DNA from: Streptomyces sp. TRM68367
Lineage (GTDB): Bacteria; Actinomycetota; Actinomycetes; Streptomycetales; Streptomycetaceae
NCBI RefSeq assembly: GCF_014495685.1
Contig: NZ_JACTVI010000001.1
Coordinates: forward strand, 190,023-254,022
Reading direction: 5' to 3'
Length of the DNA: 64,000 nt
Shown here: piece after piece, positions 1-7,734 of the stretch
How the letters are laid out: each line of letters starts with the position of its first letter
Position numbering within the stretch: the first letter of the stretch is position 1
Made by a program: the position numbers and the translations under genes
The notes under the pieces: model-generated
Database searches by the model: none
What the model was told of the DNA's origin: nothing
The model's input: only the letters and a program-made list of their open reading frames with translations

Positions 1-678
1 TGGTGTGGGAGGGCGGAGGGGGGCGGGCACGTCGCCGGTTGCCGTCCGGATGCGCAGGTGCGCGCCGAAGCGGCCGTACGAGCCGAAAGTCTCGCGTGTG
101 CCTGATCGCTTGTAGGCGCCGAAGGGGCCGTATCTCCGGGGCGCTCGGTGTGCCGGTGCGGGGCTCGCTTCTCTTGGGCGCAGCAGGACCGCCACCACCC
201 CGGACGCGATCGCCGGGACCAGGGACAGCAGGGTGAGGGCCGCCGGGAGGGGGAGGGGCCGGTCCGCGGCCAGGACGTCGGTGGCCGCGCCGTCGAAGGG
301 CATGCCCGTCAGGTCGCCGCGGAGGTGGAGGAAGAAGAGGAGGGCCAGCATCGAGCCGAGCGTGCAGGACAGCGCCGTCGTCGTGGCCGAGATGGCCATG
401 AGGCGGGCCGGGCCCAGGCCGATGGCCGACAGGCCGGGCACGGGGCGGGTGCCGGGGTCGGTGCGGGCCACGGCGGTCGCGAAGTGGACCGTGGCGGCCA
501 GGGGAGCCGCGCACCAGGCCAGGCGGAGGGCCGAGGCGCCGGGGGAGTCCGGGTGGCTCATCGCGTGGCCGAGGGCGCACAGCAGCAGGAAACCGGTGCC
601 CGCCGAGGCCGCCGCGACCAGCAGGCGGCGCAGGTGGACGGCGGGCTGGGCGCCGCGGGTCAGACGGAGAGCGAGCAC
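1..678 (-). CDS. ABC transporter permease, 3' end outside the window
   Basis: The reading frame is open from a GTG at 678 to the window edge (226 codons), so the C-terminus is missing. The visible protein has a short basic N-terminus and then several hydrophobic segments typical of a membrane protein: about residues 20-38, 56-70, 90-115 and 150-170. The start overlaps the 3' end of the ATPase gene by 19 bases, which implies translational coupling and makes this its membrane partner. Residues after about 175 are Arg/Pro/Gly rich and may be a cytoplasmic tail or loop. MacB/FtsX-type export permease is the likely class, inferred from the pairing; no family motif is decisive in this fragment. The substrate is unknown. 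Confidence 0.6.
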   Translation of the reverse strand, partial: MLALRLTRGAQPAVHLRRLLVAAASAGTGFLLLCALGHAMSHPDSPGASALRLAWCAAPLAATVHFATAVARTDPGTRPVPGLSAIGLGPARLMAISATTTALSCTLGSMLALLFFLHLRGDLTGMPFDGAATDVLAADRPLPLPAALTLLSLVPAIASGVVAVLLRPREASPAPAHRAPRRYGPFGAYKRSGTRETFGSYGRFGAHLRIRTATGDVPAPLRPPTP

Positions 679-1400
679 GTGGCCCGGCCTTCCGTCTCGG
701 GCGCCGGCGGCAGGTGCACGGTGTTCACACGCCGCCCGTCCAGCAGGGAGACCGTGCGGTCGGCGAGGGCCGCGGTGTCCGCGTCGTGCGTGGCGAGGAC
801 GACCGTGATGCCGTGCGATCGGGCCGCTGTCGTGAGCGTGCGCAGGACGTGGGCGCGGTCGGCGCGGTGCAGGGGAGCGGTCGGCTCGTCGGCGAAGAGC
901 ACCGACGGCGCGGGGGCGAGGGCGCGGGCGATGCACGCGCGCTGCCGCTCGGCCCGGACCAGTTCGTGCGGGCGCCTGCGGGCCTTGTCGCCGATGTCGA
1001 GGCGCTCCAGCCACTCCAGCGCGGCGGTCTTGGCGCGCCGCCGGCTGGTGCCGCGCAGCATGAGAGGGAGTGCGGCGTTCTCCCAGACGTTCAGCTCCGG
1101 GAGCAGTACGGGCGCCGGGTCGATCCAGCCGAAGCGGTCCCGGCGCAGGCGTTCCCGGCCCAGCGGGCCCATCGTGTGCACGGGCACGCTGTTGAACCAG
1201 ACCTCGCCGCGCCGCACCGGGACCAGGCCGGACAGGCACTGCAGCAGGGTGGTCTTGCCGCTGCCGCGCGGGCCGCCGACGGCGAGGATCTCGCCCTCCC
1301 GGACGCCCAGCGAGACGCCGCTGAGTGCGGGCGAGCCGTCGTTGTGGGTGAAGTGCAGGGCGCGTGCCCAGAGCACGTCGTTGTCCGGCGGGGCCACCAT
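660..1400 (-). CDS. ABC transporter ATP-binding protein (MacB/LolD-like) with degenerate signature motif
   Basis: About 246 residues, the usual size for a single-domain ABC ATPase. Walker A reads GGPRGSGKTT and Walker B VLFADEPT, followed by the H-loop ATHD. The signature that should read LSGGQ is replaced by HELVRAERQR, which could impair the ATPase or mark a divergent subfamily. Domain order and loop lengths resemble LolD/MacB-type ATPases that work with an FtsX-like permease, encoded by the overlapping downstream gene. I prefer the ATG at 1400 because GAGG lies about 9 bases upstream; a GTG at 1409 would add three residues. Substrate unknown. Confidence 0.85.
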   Translation of the reverse strand: MVAPPDNDVLWARALHFTHNDGSPALSGVSLGVREGEILAVGGPRGSGKTTLLQCLSGLVPVRRGEVWFNSVPVHTMGPLGRERLRRDRFGWIDPAPVLLPELNVWENAALPLMLRGTSRRRAKTAALEWLERLDIGDKARRRPHELVRAERQRACIARALAPAPSVLFADEPTAPLHRADRAHVLRTLTTAARSHGITVVLATHDADTAALADRTVSLLDGRRVNTVHLPPAPETEGRATCSLSV

Positions 1401-1530
1401 GGCGTACACCTCGGTTCAGATCGAAAAATGCCGTGCGCGGTTCGGGAAATCCCCCGTGCGGGGGAACGAAGGCAGGGCCGATCGGTTACAGGCACGCTAG
1501 GCAGGCCGCCACGGGAGCCCGGACAGCACG

Positions 1531-1577
1531 CGGCCCCGGACGCCCGTTTCTCACTCGAACGGACGGCACCGGGGCCG
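1531..1577. terminator. Bipartite GC hairpin, possible terminator
   Basis: CGGCCCCGG at 1531-1539 pairs perfectly with CCGGGGCCG at 1569-1577. Inside it CCGTT (1544-1548) pairs with AACGG (1558-1562). There is no U-tract, as is usual in Streptomyces. It could stop leftward transcripts from the aminotransferase operon before the ABC genes. Confidence 0.45.
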
Positions 1578-1629
1578 GTGTTGATGATCCAGCCGGAAGA
1601 TCACAGGGAGGGCCGCACGCCGCGGAACC

Positions 1630-1870
1630 CGTGCCGGGCCGCATGCCGCGCAGCCGGCGCCGGGGCGTGCGTCGCTGAGCCCGTGCTGGGGCGTGCGTCG
1701 CTGGCCCGTGCTGGGCTGTGGGCCGTTGGGCTCGTGCCGGGGGGCGCCACCGATCCCGCGCTGGGTGGTGTGCCGGGTAGCTCTGCCGGGGCGCGCAGTC
1801 CGCTGCCGAGCCCGTGCCGGGCCGCAGGCCGCTCGACTCGCGCCGGGCCGCAGGCCGTCGGACTCGCGCC
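1630..1870. repeat. Degenerate tandem repeats of about 25 bp
   Basis: Two near-identical 26 bp copies sit head to tail at 1816-1841 and 1842-1867 (each starts GCCGGGCCGCAGGCCG). A related pair lies at about 1659-1684 and 1685-1709, sharing GGGGCGTGCGTCGCTG. More diverged copies fill the space between, so this is an old, decaying minisatellite in non-coding DNA. Confidence 0.6.
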
Positions 1871-2133
1871 CGGGTCTGCGTCGCCCAGCCCTGCCGGGAC
1901 GGGCGCCGCTCAGCTGTCAGCGGGACGCGCGCCGTCGACCCCTCACCGGGCGCGAGGCGGTGTCGGTGTTGGCGTACGGCTGGTGCGTCGCCGATCCCTC
2001 GCCTGGGCGTGCGTCCCCGGCTCCCGTGGGCCGCTCCCCGGGGCCCGCGCTCCGCCTCCCGGGAACGCGGGCCCTGCGAGATCCCCTTCCGGGAACACCG
2101 GGCCCCGCAGGATCACCGGCTGCCCCCGGAGGG

Positions 2134-3507
2134 TCACAGCTTCGTCCACGCCTCCGACAGCGTCTCCCGCAGGATCTGCTCGATCTCGTCGAACGTGTCC
2201 TGGTCGGAGATCAGCGGTGGTGCGAGCTGGACGACCGGGTCGCCGCGGTCGTCGGCGCGGCAGTACAGGCCGTTGTCGAACAGGGCCTTGGACAGGAAGC
2301 CGTACAGGATCCGCTCGGTCTCATCCTCGTCGAACGTCTCCTTCGTCGCCTTGTCCTTGACCAGCTCGATGCCGTAGAAGAAGCCGTTGCCGCGGACGTC
2401 GCCGACGATCGGCAGGTCGTGCAGCTTCTCCAAGGTCGCGCGGAACGCGGCCTCGTGGTCGAGGACGTGCTGGTTGAGACCCTCGCGCTCGAACAGGTCG
2501 AGGTTGGTCAGGCCCACGGCCGCCGAGACCGGGTGGCCGCCGAACGTGTAGCCGTGCAGGAAGGTGTTGCCGCCCTTGTAGAAGGGCTCGGCGACGCGGT
2601 CCGAGATGATGCACGCGCCGATGGGGGAGTAACCGGACGTCATGCCCTTGGCACAGGTGATCATGTCCGGGACGTAGCCGAACTTGTCGCAGGCGAACAT
2701 CGTGCCCAGGCGGCCGAACGCGCAGATCACCTCGTCGGAGACCAGCAGCACGTCGTACTGGTCGCAGATCTCCCTGACCCGCTGGAAGTAGCCGGGCGGC
2801 GGCGGGAAGCAGCCGCCCGCGTTCTGCACCGGCTCCAGGAAGACAGCCGCGACCGTGTCCGGGCCCTCGAAGAGGATCTGCTGCTCGATCTGGTCGGCGG
2901 CCCAGCGGCCGAAGGCCTCGGGGTCGTCACCATGCAGAGGCGCACGGTAGATGTTGGTGTTCGGGACCTTGTGCGCGCCCGGGACGAGCGGCTCGAAGGG
3001 GGCCTTCAGGGCCGGCAGGCCGGTGATGGACAGGGCGCCCTGCGGAGTGCCGTGGTAGGCGACCGCGCGGGAGATGACCTTGTACTTGGTCGGCTTGCCC
3101 TTGAGCTTGAAGTACTGCTTGGCGAGCTTCCAGGCGGTCTCCACCGCCTCGCCGCCGCCGGTGGTGAAGAAGACCTTGTTCAGGTCGCCCGGCGCATAGC
3201 CCGCGAGGCGCTCGGCCAGCTCCACGGCCTTCGGATGGGCGTACGACCACACTGGGAAGAACGCCAGCTCCTGCGCCTGCTTGAAGGCGGTCTCCGCCAG
3301 CTCGACGCGGCCGTGCCCGGCCTGGACCACGAACAGGCCGGCGAGGCCGTCGAGGTAGCGCCTGCCCCTGTCGTCGTAGACGTGGGTGCCCTCGCCCCGG
3401 ACGATGGTGGGGACGGGGGCGCTCTCGTACGAGGACATGCGGGTGAAGTGCATCCACAGGTGGTCGTACGCGGTCCGGCTGAGGTCCTTGGGGCTGTCGG
3501 TGCTCAC
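2134..3507 (-). CDS. Class III omega-aminotransferase, probable putrescine (diamine) aminotransferase
   Basis: 457 residues, a normal length for PLP-dependent class III aminotransferases. The PLP lysine is K287 in ITCAKGMTSGY; D258 in LLVSDEVICAF binds the pyridine nitrogen; TTGGGEAVETAWK near 115-127 binds the phosphate. It transfers an amino group from an omega-amine, most often to pyruvate. The gene lies 19 bases behind the AsnC/Lrp gene in one operon and diverges from an aminobutyraldehyde dehydrogenase. With the polyamine importer nearby this suggests putrescine to 4-aminobutanal. Other omega-amines such as beta-alanine or cadaverine remain possible. The start is GTG, with GTGAGGA 12 bases upstream. 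The segment CCCGATRACCGTGAG occurs twice just before the start. Confidence 0.82.
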   Translation of the reverse strand: MSTDSPKDLSRTAYDHLWMHFTRMSSYESAPVPTIVRGEGTHVYDDRGRRYLDGLAGLFVVQAGHGRVELAETAFKQAQELAFFPVWSYAHPKAVELAERLAGYAPGDLNKVFFTTGGGEAVETAWKLAKQYFKLKGKPTKYKVISRAVAYHGTPQGALSITGLPALKAPFEPLVPGAHKVPNTNIYRAPLHGDDPEAFGRWAADQIEQQILFEGPDTVAAVFLEPVQNAGGCFPPPPGYFQRVREICDQYDVLLVSDEVICAFGRLGTMFACDKFGYVPDMITCAKGMTSGYSPIGACIISDRVAEPFYKGGNTFLHGYTFGGHPVSAAVGLTNLDLFEREGLNQHVLDHEAAFRATLEKLHDLPIVGDVRGNGFFYGIELVKDKATKETFDEDETERILYGFLSKALFDNGLYCRADDRGDPVVQLAPPLISDQDTFDEIEQILRETLSEAWTKL

Positions 3508-3526
3508 GGTTATCGGGTCCTCACGG

Positions 3527-4072
3527 TCATCGGGTTCCCCACATGTAGGTCTGCTTCTTGAGCTTGAGGTAGACGAAGCTCTCGGTGGAGCGCACTCCGG
3601 GGACGGCTCGGATGCGTTTGTTGATGACCTCCAGCAGGTGGTCGTCGTCCTCGCAGACGATCTCGACCATCAGGTCGAAGGAGCCCGCGGTCATCACCAC
3701 GTACTCGCACTCGGACATGGCGGTCAGCGCGTCGGCCACCGACTCGACGTCGCCCTCGACGTTGACGCCGACCATCGCCTGCCGGCGGAAGCCAACGGTG
3801 AGCGGGTCCGTGACGGCGACGATCTGCATCACGCCCTGGTCGAGCAGCTTCTGCACGCGCTGGCGCACGGCCGCCTCGGACAGGCCGACGGCCTTGCCGA
3901 TGGCGGCGTACGGCCGGCGGCCGTCCTCCTGGAGCTGCTCGATGATGGCGAGGGAGACGGCGTCCAGGTGGGGGGTGCCGTTCCGGGACGCGCGGGAGGA
4001 CTCGCGGGACTCGCTCGGGCCCCGGGTGTCCTTCTGGTCTTCGCTTCGACTGGCCACGAGCTCACTGTGCAC
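3527..4072 (-). CDS. AsnC/Lrp-family transcriptional regulator
   Basis: About 181 residues. A Ser/Arg-rich N-terminal extension of about 30 residues precedes a winged HTH (LDAVSLAIIEQLQ to AVRQRVQKLLDQGVMQ) and then a RAM ligand-binding domain with MTAGSFDLMVEIVCEDD and a C-terminal SFVYLKLKKQTYMWG. It most likely senses an amino acid or amine and controls its own operon with the aminotransferase 19 bases downstream, plus the divergent dehydrogenase. A 15 bp palindrome in the shared promoter region is the natural operator. Start choice is uncertain: GTG at 4072 is preferred, TTG at 4093 and GTG at 4057 are alternatives. Confidence 0.85.
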   Translation of the reverse strand: MHSELVASRSEDQKDTRGPSESRESSRASRNGTPHLDAVSLAIIEQLQEDGRRPYAAIGKAVGLSEAAVRQRVQKLLDQGVMQIVAVTDPLTVGFRRQAMVGVNVEGDVESVADALTAMSECEYVVMTAGSFDLMVEIVCEDDDHLLEVINKRIRAVPGVRSTESFVYLKLKKQTYMWGTR

Positions 4073-4132
4073 GACGTCTCGACAGTTCCGCAAGGCTGTA
4101 TCGATGAAATTCGTTGTTTACGGCGCGGATAT

Positions 4133-4147
4133 CTGCGGATTCCGCAG
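4133..4147. promoter_or_regulatory. Perfect inverted repeat, candidate AsnC/Lrp operator
   Basis: CTGCGGA-T-TCCGCAG is a perfect 7+1+7 palindrome, the size and symmetry of Lrp/AsnC sites. It lies between the divergent regulator and dehydrogenase genes, about 20 bases upstream of the dehydrogenase -35 box. Its role is inferred from position and symmetry. Confidence 0.6.
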
Positions 4148-4167
4148 CGATGGCGCGATCAGGGGTG

Positions 4168-4195
4168 TTGAAAACGTCGGCGGGCGGACTAGTGT
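4168..4195 (+). promoter_or_regulatory. Housekeeping-type promoter of the aldehyde dehydrogenase
   Basis: A -35 TTGAAA (4168-4173) and a -10 TAGTGT (4190-4195) are separated by 16 bp, a good match to Streptomyces HrdB promoters. The gene starts about 45 bases downstream of the -10. Confidence 0.65.
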
Positions 4196-4240
4196 GGGTG
4201 TCTCAGCCATTGGACACCTCGACCTGACAGGAGGCCGGCA

Positions 4241-5686
4241 GTGAGCACCGAGCTGCGACGGCTGCGCGAGCTACGCAACTACATCGCCGGTGAGTTCCGG
4301 GACGCCGCCGACGGACGGACCACGGACGTGGTCAACCCCGCGACGGGCGAGGCGTACGCGACCGCTCCGCTGTCCGGGCAGGCGGATGTGGACGCCGCGA
4401 TGGCGGCCGCCGCCGAGGCCTTCCCCGGCTGGCGCGACACCACCCCGGCCGAGCGCCAGAAGGCCCTGCTGAAGATCGCGGACGCGTTCGAGGAGCGCGC
4501 CGAGGAACTGATCGCGGCCGAGGTGGAGAACACCGGTAAGCCGGTCGGGCTGACGCGGGACGAGGAGATCCCGCCGATGGTCGACCAGATCCGCTTCTTC
4601 GCGGGCGCGGCGCGGATGCTGGAGGGCCGCTCGGCCGGCGAGTACATGGAGGGCCTGAGCTCCTTCGTACGCCGTGAGCCGGTCGGCGTCTGCGCGCAGG
4701 TCGCGCCCTGGAATTACCCGATGATGATGGCCGTGTGGAAGTTCGCCCCGGCGATCGCCGCCGGCAACACGGTCGTCCTGAAGCCGTCGGACACCACCCC
4801 GGCCTCCACGGTCCTGATGGCTGAGATCATCGGCTCCGTCCTGCCCAAGGGTGTCTTCAACGTCATCTGCGGCGACCGGGAGACCGGCCGCATGATGGTC
4901 GAGCACGACACCCCGGCAATGGCCTCGATCACCGGTTCCGTGCGGGCGGGTATGCAGGTCGCCGAGTCCGCGGCCAAGGATCTCAAGCGCGTCCACCTGG
5001 AGCTGGGCGGCAAGGCGCCGGTCGTGGTCTTCGAGGACACCGACATCGCCAAGGCCGTCGAGGACATCTCGGTGGCGGGCTTCTTCAACGCCGGGCAGGA
5101 CTGTACGGCCGCCTGCCGCGTCCTGGTCCACGAGGCGATCCACGACGAGTTCGTCTCCGCGCTCGCCAAGGCCGCCGCCGAGACCAAGACCGGTCAGCCG
5201 GACGACGAGGACGTGCTCTACGGCCCGCTCAACAACCCCAACCAGCTCAAGCAGGTCGAGGGCTTCATCGAGCGGCTGCCCGCGCACGCGCGCGTGGAGA
5301 CCGGCGGCAGGCGGGTCGGCGACATGGGGTACTTCTACGCGCCGACCGTCGTCTCGGGTGTGAAGCAGCAGGACGAGATCATCCAGAAGGAGGTCTTCGG
5401 CCCGGTCATCACCGTGCAGTCCTTCACGGACGAGGACCAGGCGGTGCGGTACGCCAACGGCGTCGAGTACGCGCTCGCGTCCTCGGTGTGGACCAAGGAC
5501 CACGCGCGCGCGATGCGGATGTCCAAGGCGCTGGACTTCGGCTGTGTGTGGATCAACACCCACATCCCGCTGGTCGCCGAGATGCCGCACGGCGGCTTCA
5601 AGAAGTCCGGCTACGGCAAGGACCTCTCGGCGTACGGCTTCGACGACTACACCCGCGTCAAGCACGTGATGACGTCGCTGGACTGA
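4241..5686 (+). CDS. Gamma-aminobutyraldehyde dehydrogenase (ALDH superfamily)
   Basis: 481 residues, full length for the NAD(P)-dependent aldehyde dehydrogenase superfamily. The catalytic cysteine is C288 in FFNAGQDCTAACR and the general base is E254 in LELGGKAP; PWNYPMMMAVWK near 156-167 is the nucleotide-binding entry. The overall pattern resembles gamma-aminobutyraldehyde and betaine aldehyde dehydrogenases. It would oxidise 4-aminobutanal to GABA, directly after the divergent aminotransferase reaction. The start is GTG with a strong GGAGG about 8 bases upstream, and a clear promoter precedes it. Substrate is inferred from context; betaine aldehyde or another amino-aldehyde is possible. 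Confidence 0.85.
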   Translation: MSTELRRLRELRNYIAGEFRDAADGRTTDVVNPATGEAYATAPLSGQADVDAAMAAAAEAFPGWRDTTPAERQKALLKIADAFEERAEELIAAEVENTGKPVGLTRDEEIPPMVDQIRFFAGAARMLEGRSAGEYMEGLSSFVRREPVGVCAQVAPWNYPMMMAVWKFAPAIAAGNTVVLKPSDTTPASTVLMAEIIGSVLPKGVFNVICGDRETGRMMVEHDTPAMASITGSVRAGMQVAESAAKDLKRVHLELGGKAPVVVFEDTDIAKAVEDISVAGFFNAGQDCTAACRVLVHEAIHDEFVSALAKAAAETKTGQPDDEDVLYGPLNNPNQLKQVEGFIERLPAHARVETGGRRVGDMGYFYAPTVVSGVKQQDEIIQKEVFGPVITVQSFTDEDQAVRYANGVEYALASSVWTKDHARAMRMSKALDFGCVWINTHIPLVAEMPHGGFKKSGYGKDLSAYGFDDYTRVKHVMTSLD

Positions 5687-5706
5687 CGCCCCCGCCCGCA
5701 CAGCGT

Positions 5707-5738
5707 GGCCCCGGACGGAGAAGACTCCGCCCGGGGCC
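5707..5738 (+). terminator. Intrinsic hairpin terminator after the dehydrogenase
   Basis: GGCCCCGG (5707-5714) pairs perfectly with CCGGGGCC (5731-5738) and the inner CGGAG with CTCCG, leaving a four-base loop AAGA and one A-C mismatch. It starts about 20 bases after the stop codon. Confidence 0.8.
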
Positions 5739-6060
5739 GCCGGATCCACTCGTGAACGCGTGCACGCGTCCACACAGGGCTGTACGTGTGTTCGTGATGA
5801 ACTCGGAACAACCGCAACGGCGGTTCAGACAGGGGGAAGTGTGTCGGCCTGGCTCTGGCGGGGGCGGCCACGGCCGCGTCGCACGCGGTGGCGCGGCGCG
5901 TGCTCGGGCGGTCGCAACGGCGGGCCGTCCGGACCGTTGTACGGAAGAAGGGCCAACTGTGGGCCGTCGTACGGCGGTTCGGCGTAGGCGTCTAGTGTGG
6001 GGCGCCGTCATGTTCTCAAGACTCTCCGCCCCCACCGCTCCACGAGGAGTAATCCCCCCA
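5739..6060. other. Gene-free leader region upstream of a lipoprotein
   Basis: No convincing gene. It holds an AACCGC-AACG-GCGGTT inverted repeat at 5810-5825 and a -10-like TAGTGT at 5993-5998, about 62 bases before the lipoprotein start, without a clear -35 box. A candidate promoter and operator region. Confidence 0.4.
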
Positions 6061-7076
6061 TGTCCAGAACCAGCACCTCCGCCCCGCGCCGGCGGCCTCT
6101 CACTCTGATCGCGCTCGGCGTGACCACGGCGCTCACGCTCACCGCGTGCGGCGGCGGTTCGGGCTCCGGTGACGACGACTCGCCGGTCGCGAACGCCAGC
6201 GCCGCACCGAAGGGCGTGGTGACGAAGGAGGCCGCCAAGAAGATCGTCGACACCTACGAGCAGGTCAACAACCGGGCCAACAAGACCCAGGACGAGAAGC
6301 TGCTGGCCACCGTCGAGGCGGAGCAGGTCCACGAGCAGTCCAGGGCGGACTACAAGCTGATGAAGACCAAGTCCGCGAAGGAGCAGAAGGAGTACCGCTC
6401 GCCCTTCTCCTACACCGACCGCACCTACTACCTGCCCGCCGCCGGCACCGCCACCTGGTTCGCGGTCAAGGCGAAGACGATCGACAGCAAGGACGACGGC
6501 CTGCTGATCTTCGACAAGGTCGGCAGTGCCTACAAGATGGTGGCGGCCCTCTACCTCGACCCCGCCATCGGCAGGATAGCCGTCGACCGGAACGGGCTCG
6601 CCACGGCCTTCGACCCGGCCAAGCGCGTCGGCGCGCTCGCCCCGAACCAACTCGGCGCCGCCTACGAGGACTTCTTCGAGACCGGCGGCACGAAGGCCGC
6701 CAAGCAGCTCGCCACGACGAAGACCACCGAGGAATCGGTGCAGGTCTACAAGGACCGTGACAGCGGTGACCTGTCGAAGTTCGCGACGAAGAAGTTCTTC
6801 GGCCAGGACCCGGCACACCCGGAGGTGTACGCGCTGCAGCTGGCCGGCGGAGGTGTCGTCGCCGTCTTCCCGACCGCGCACACGGTGGAGAAGCTGCTCA
6901 AGGAGCCGTACCGGGGGAGCCACCAGATCAACCCGAACAAGGAAGAGGCCGTCTTCAACTCCACCGCCCGCATCATCATCACCGACGAGTTCCAGGGCCA
7001 GGCCCTCGCGGAGCTGACCCCGCAGGGCAAGCCCAAGGTGATGGCCCTGGAGTACCGGATGGTCGACTCCCGGTAA
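6061..7076 (+). CDS. Secreted lipoprotein of unknown function
   Basis: 338 residues. The N-terminus is a type II signal peptide: basic RRR at 10-12, a hydrophobic core, then lipobox LTAC with the lipidated Cys near 31. A Gly/Ser/Asp linker follows. The rest is soluble and mixed alpha/beta, with no enzyme motif I recognise, so it is probably held on the outer face of the membrane. GGAG lies about 12 bases before the ATG. It sits alone between the dehydrogenase terminator and a decayed hydrolase. Proteins like this are common in Streptomyces and mostly uncharacterised. Confidence 0.8.
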
Positions 7077-7121
7077 GCCGCCCCGGCGCCCGGAGCGTCG
7101 CAGCCGCCGCGGCGGTCCCGG

Positions 7122-7535
7122 TCACTGCCGCGGCTTCGCGAGCGCGGCCCCGATGAGCCGCTCGGCGACCGGGTTCGTGTCGCCCTTGGCGTCCGTCGCG
7201 TTGACCGAGTAGACGAGGGTGCGGCTCAGGTTGCGGGTCGCGGCGATCGCCGCGCTGTAGCCGTATCGTGAGCCGGACCTGACCCAGTACTCCGTGCCGT
7301 CGATCTCGTAGCGCCGGAGGCCCGCGCTGTGGCTGGCGCCCTCGATGTGCGCCGGGACCCGGAACATCTCCTTCAGCTGGGGCGTAGCACGAGCCGGCCC
7401 CGGAAGAGCGCGGTGAGCAGCCGTTCCAGGTCGGCGGTCGTTGAGACCATGCCGCCGGCCGCCCACCGGTCCGCCTGGGTTCCAGTCGCTGACGTCGACG
7501 AACTCCGTCGCCCGCCGGGCTGCACCGCCTGGGGA
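7122..7535 (-). pseudogene. Remnant of a serine hydrolase (D-Ala-D-Ala carboxypeptidase / class C beta-lactamase fold)
   Basis: Three fragments in different frames read as consecutive pieces of one protein: FVDVSDWNP, then WAAGGMVSTTADLERLL followed by FRGRLV, then PQLKEMF through to a C-terminus with YGYSAAIAAT. The WAAGGMVSTTAD segment and what follows are typical of the C-terminal part of serine hydrolases in the beta-lactamase/transpeptidase fold. At least two frameshifts separate the pieces. The N-terminal two thirds, including the SxxK and YxN motifs, cannot be found. This is a dead gene. Confidence 0.75.
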
Positions 7536-7594
7536 AGGGCGCCATCCCTGGGGAAGCCCCGATCGACTTCCGGCCCTGACGCGCCAGTTGTCGG

Positions 7595-7615
7595 GGTTCG
7601 CCCCTAGGGGGAACC
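7595..7615. promoter_or_regulatory. Near-perfect palindrome upstream of the sigma factor gene
   Basis: GGTTC-G-CCCCTAGGGG-GAACC: both arms match perfectly apart from one extra G at 7600. It lies 120-140 bases upstream of the sigma factor start and outside the decayed hydrolase. A dimeric-regulator site is the simplest reading. Confidence 0.4.
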
Positions 7616-7734
7616 GGGGTCGGCACCGCGATCGGGGCTCGGCGGCAAAAAAGTGTTATCCCCCGAGCCTTCACATCGTCTCCGCCTTGTGGTCCCCGAC
7701 ATAGCCAAGGGTCCAGACCTGCCTGAGAGGGTGC

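Larger units (their letters stand above)
1401..2133. other. Gene-free stretch with degenerate repeats and a hairpin
   Basis: No reading frame here looks like a protein of recognisable composition. The stretch holds a long hairpin (1531-1577), a block of degenerate repeats of about 25 bp (1630-1870) and, at about 2071-2126, two copies of a roughly 22 bp direct repeat (CGGGAAC...GGGCCC/ccGC) just beyond the aminotransferase stop codon. It probably acts as a spacer and transcription end region for that gene. Confidence 0.5.

Noticed and set aside
148..1500. A 450-codon rightward reading frame opposite the ABC genes
   Set aside because: Its composition is Arg/Gly/Ala low-complexity with no domain. 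It lies on the strand opposite a clear ATPase and permease pair; a typical GC-rich shadow frame.
1943..2149. A short leftward frame after the aminotransferase
   Set aside because: 68 Pro/Arg/Gly-rich codons with no ribosome site or relatives I can recognise; it overlaps the direct repeats and the end of the aminotransferase gene.
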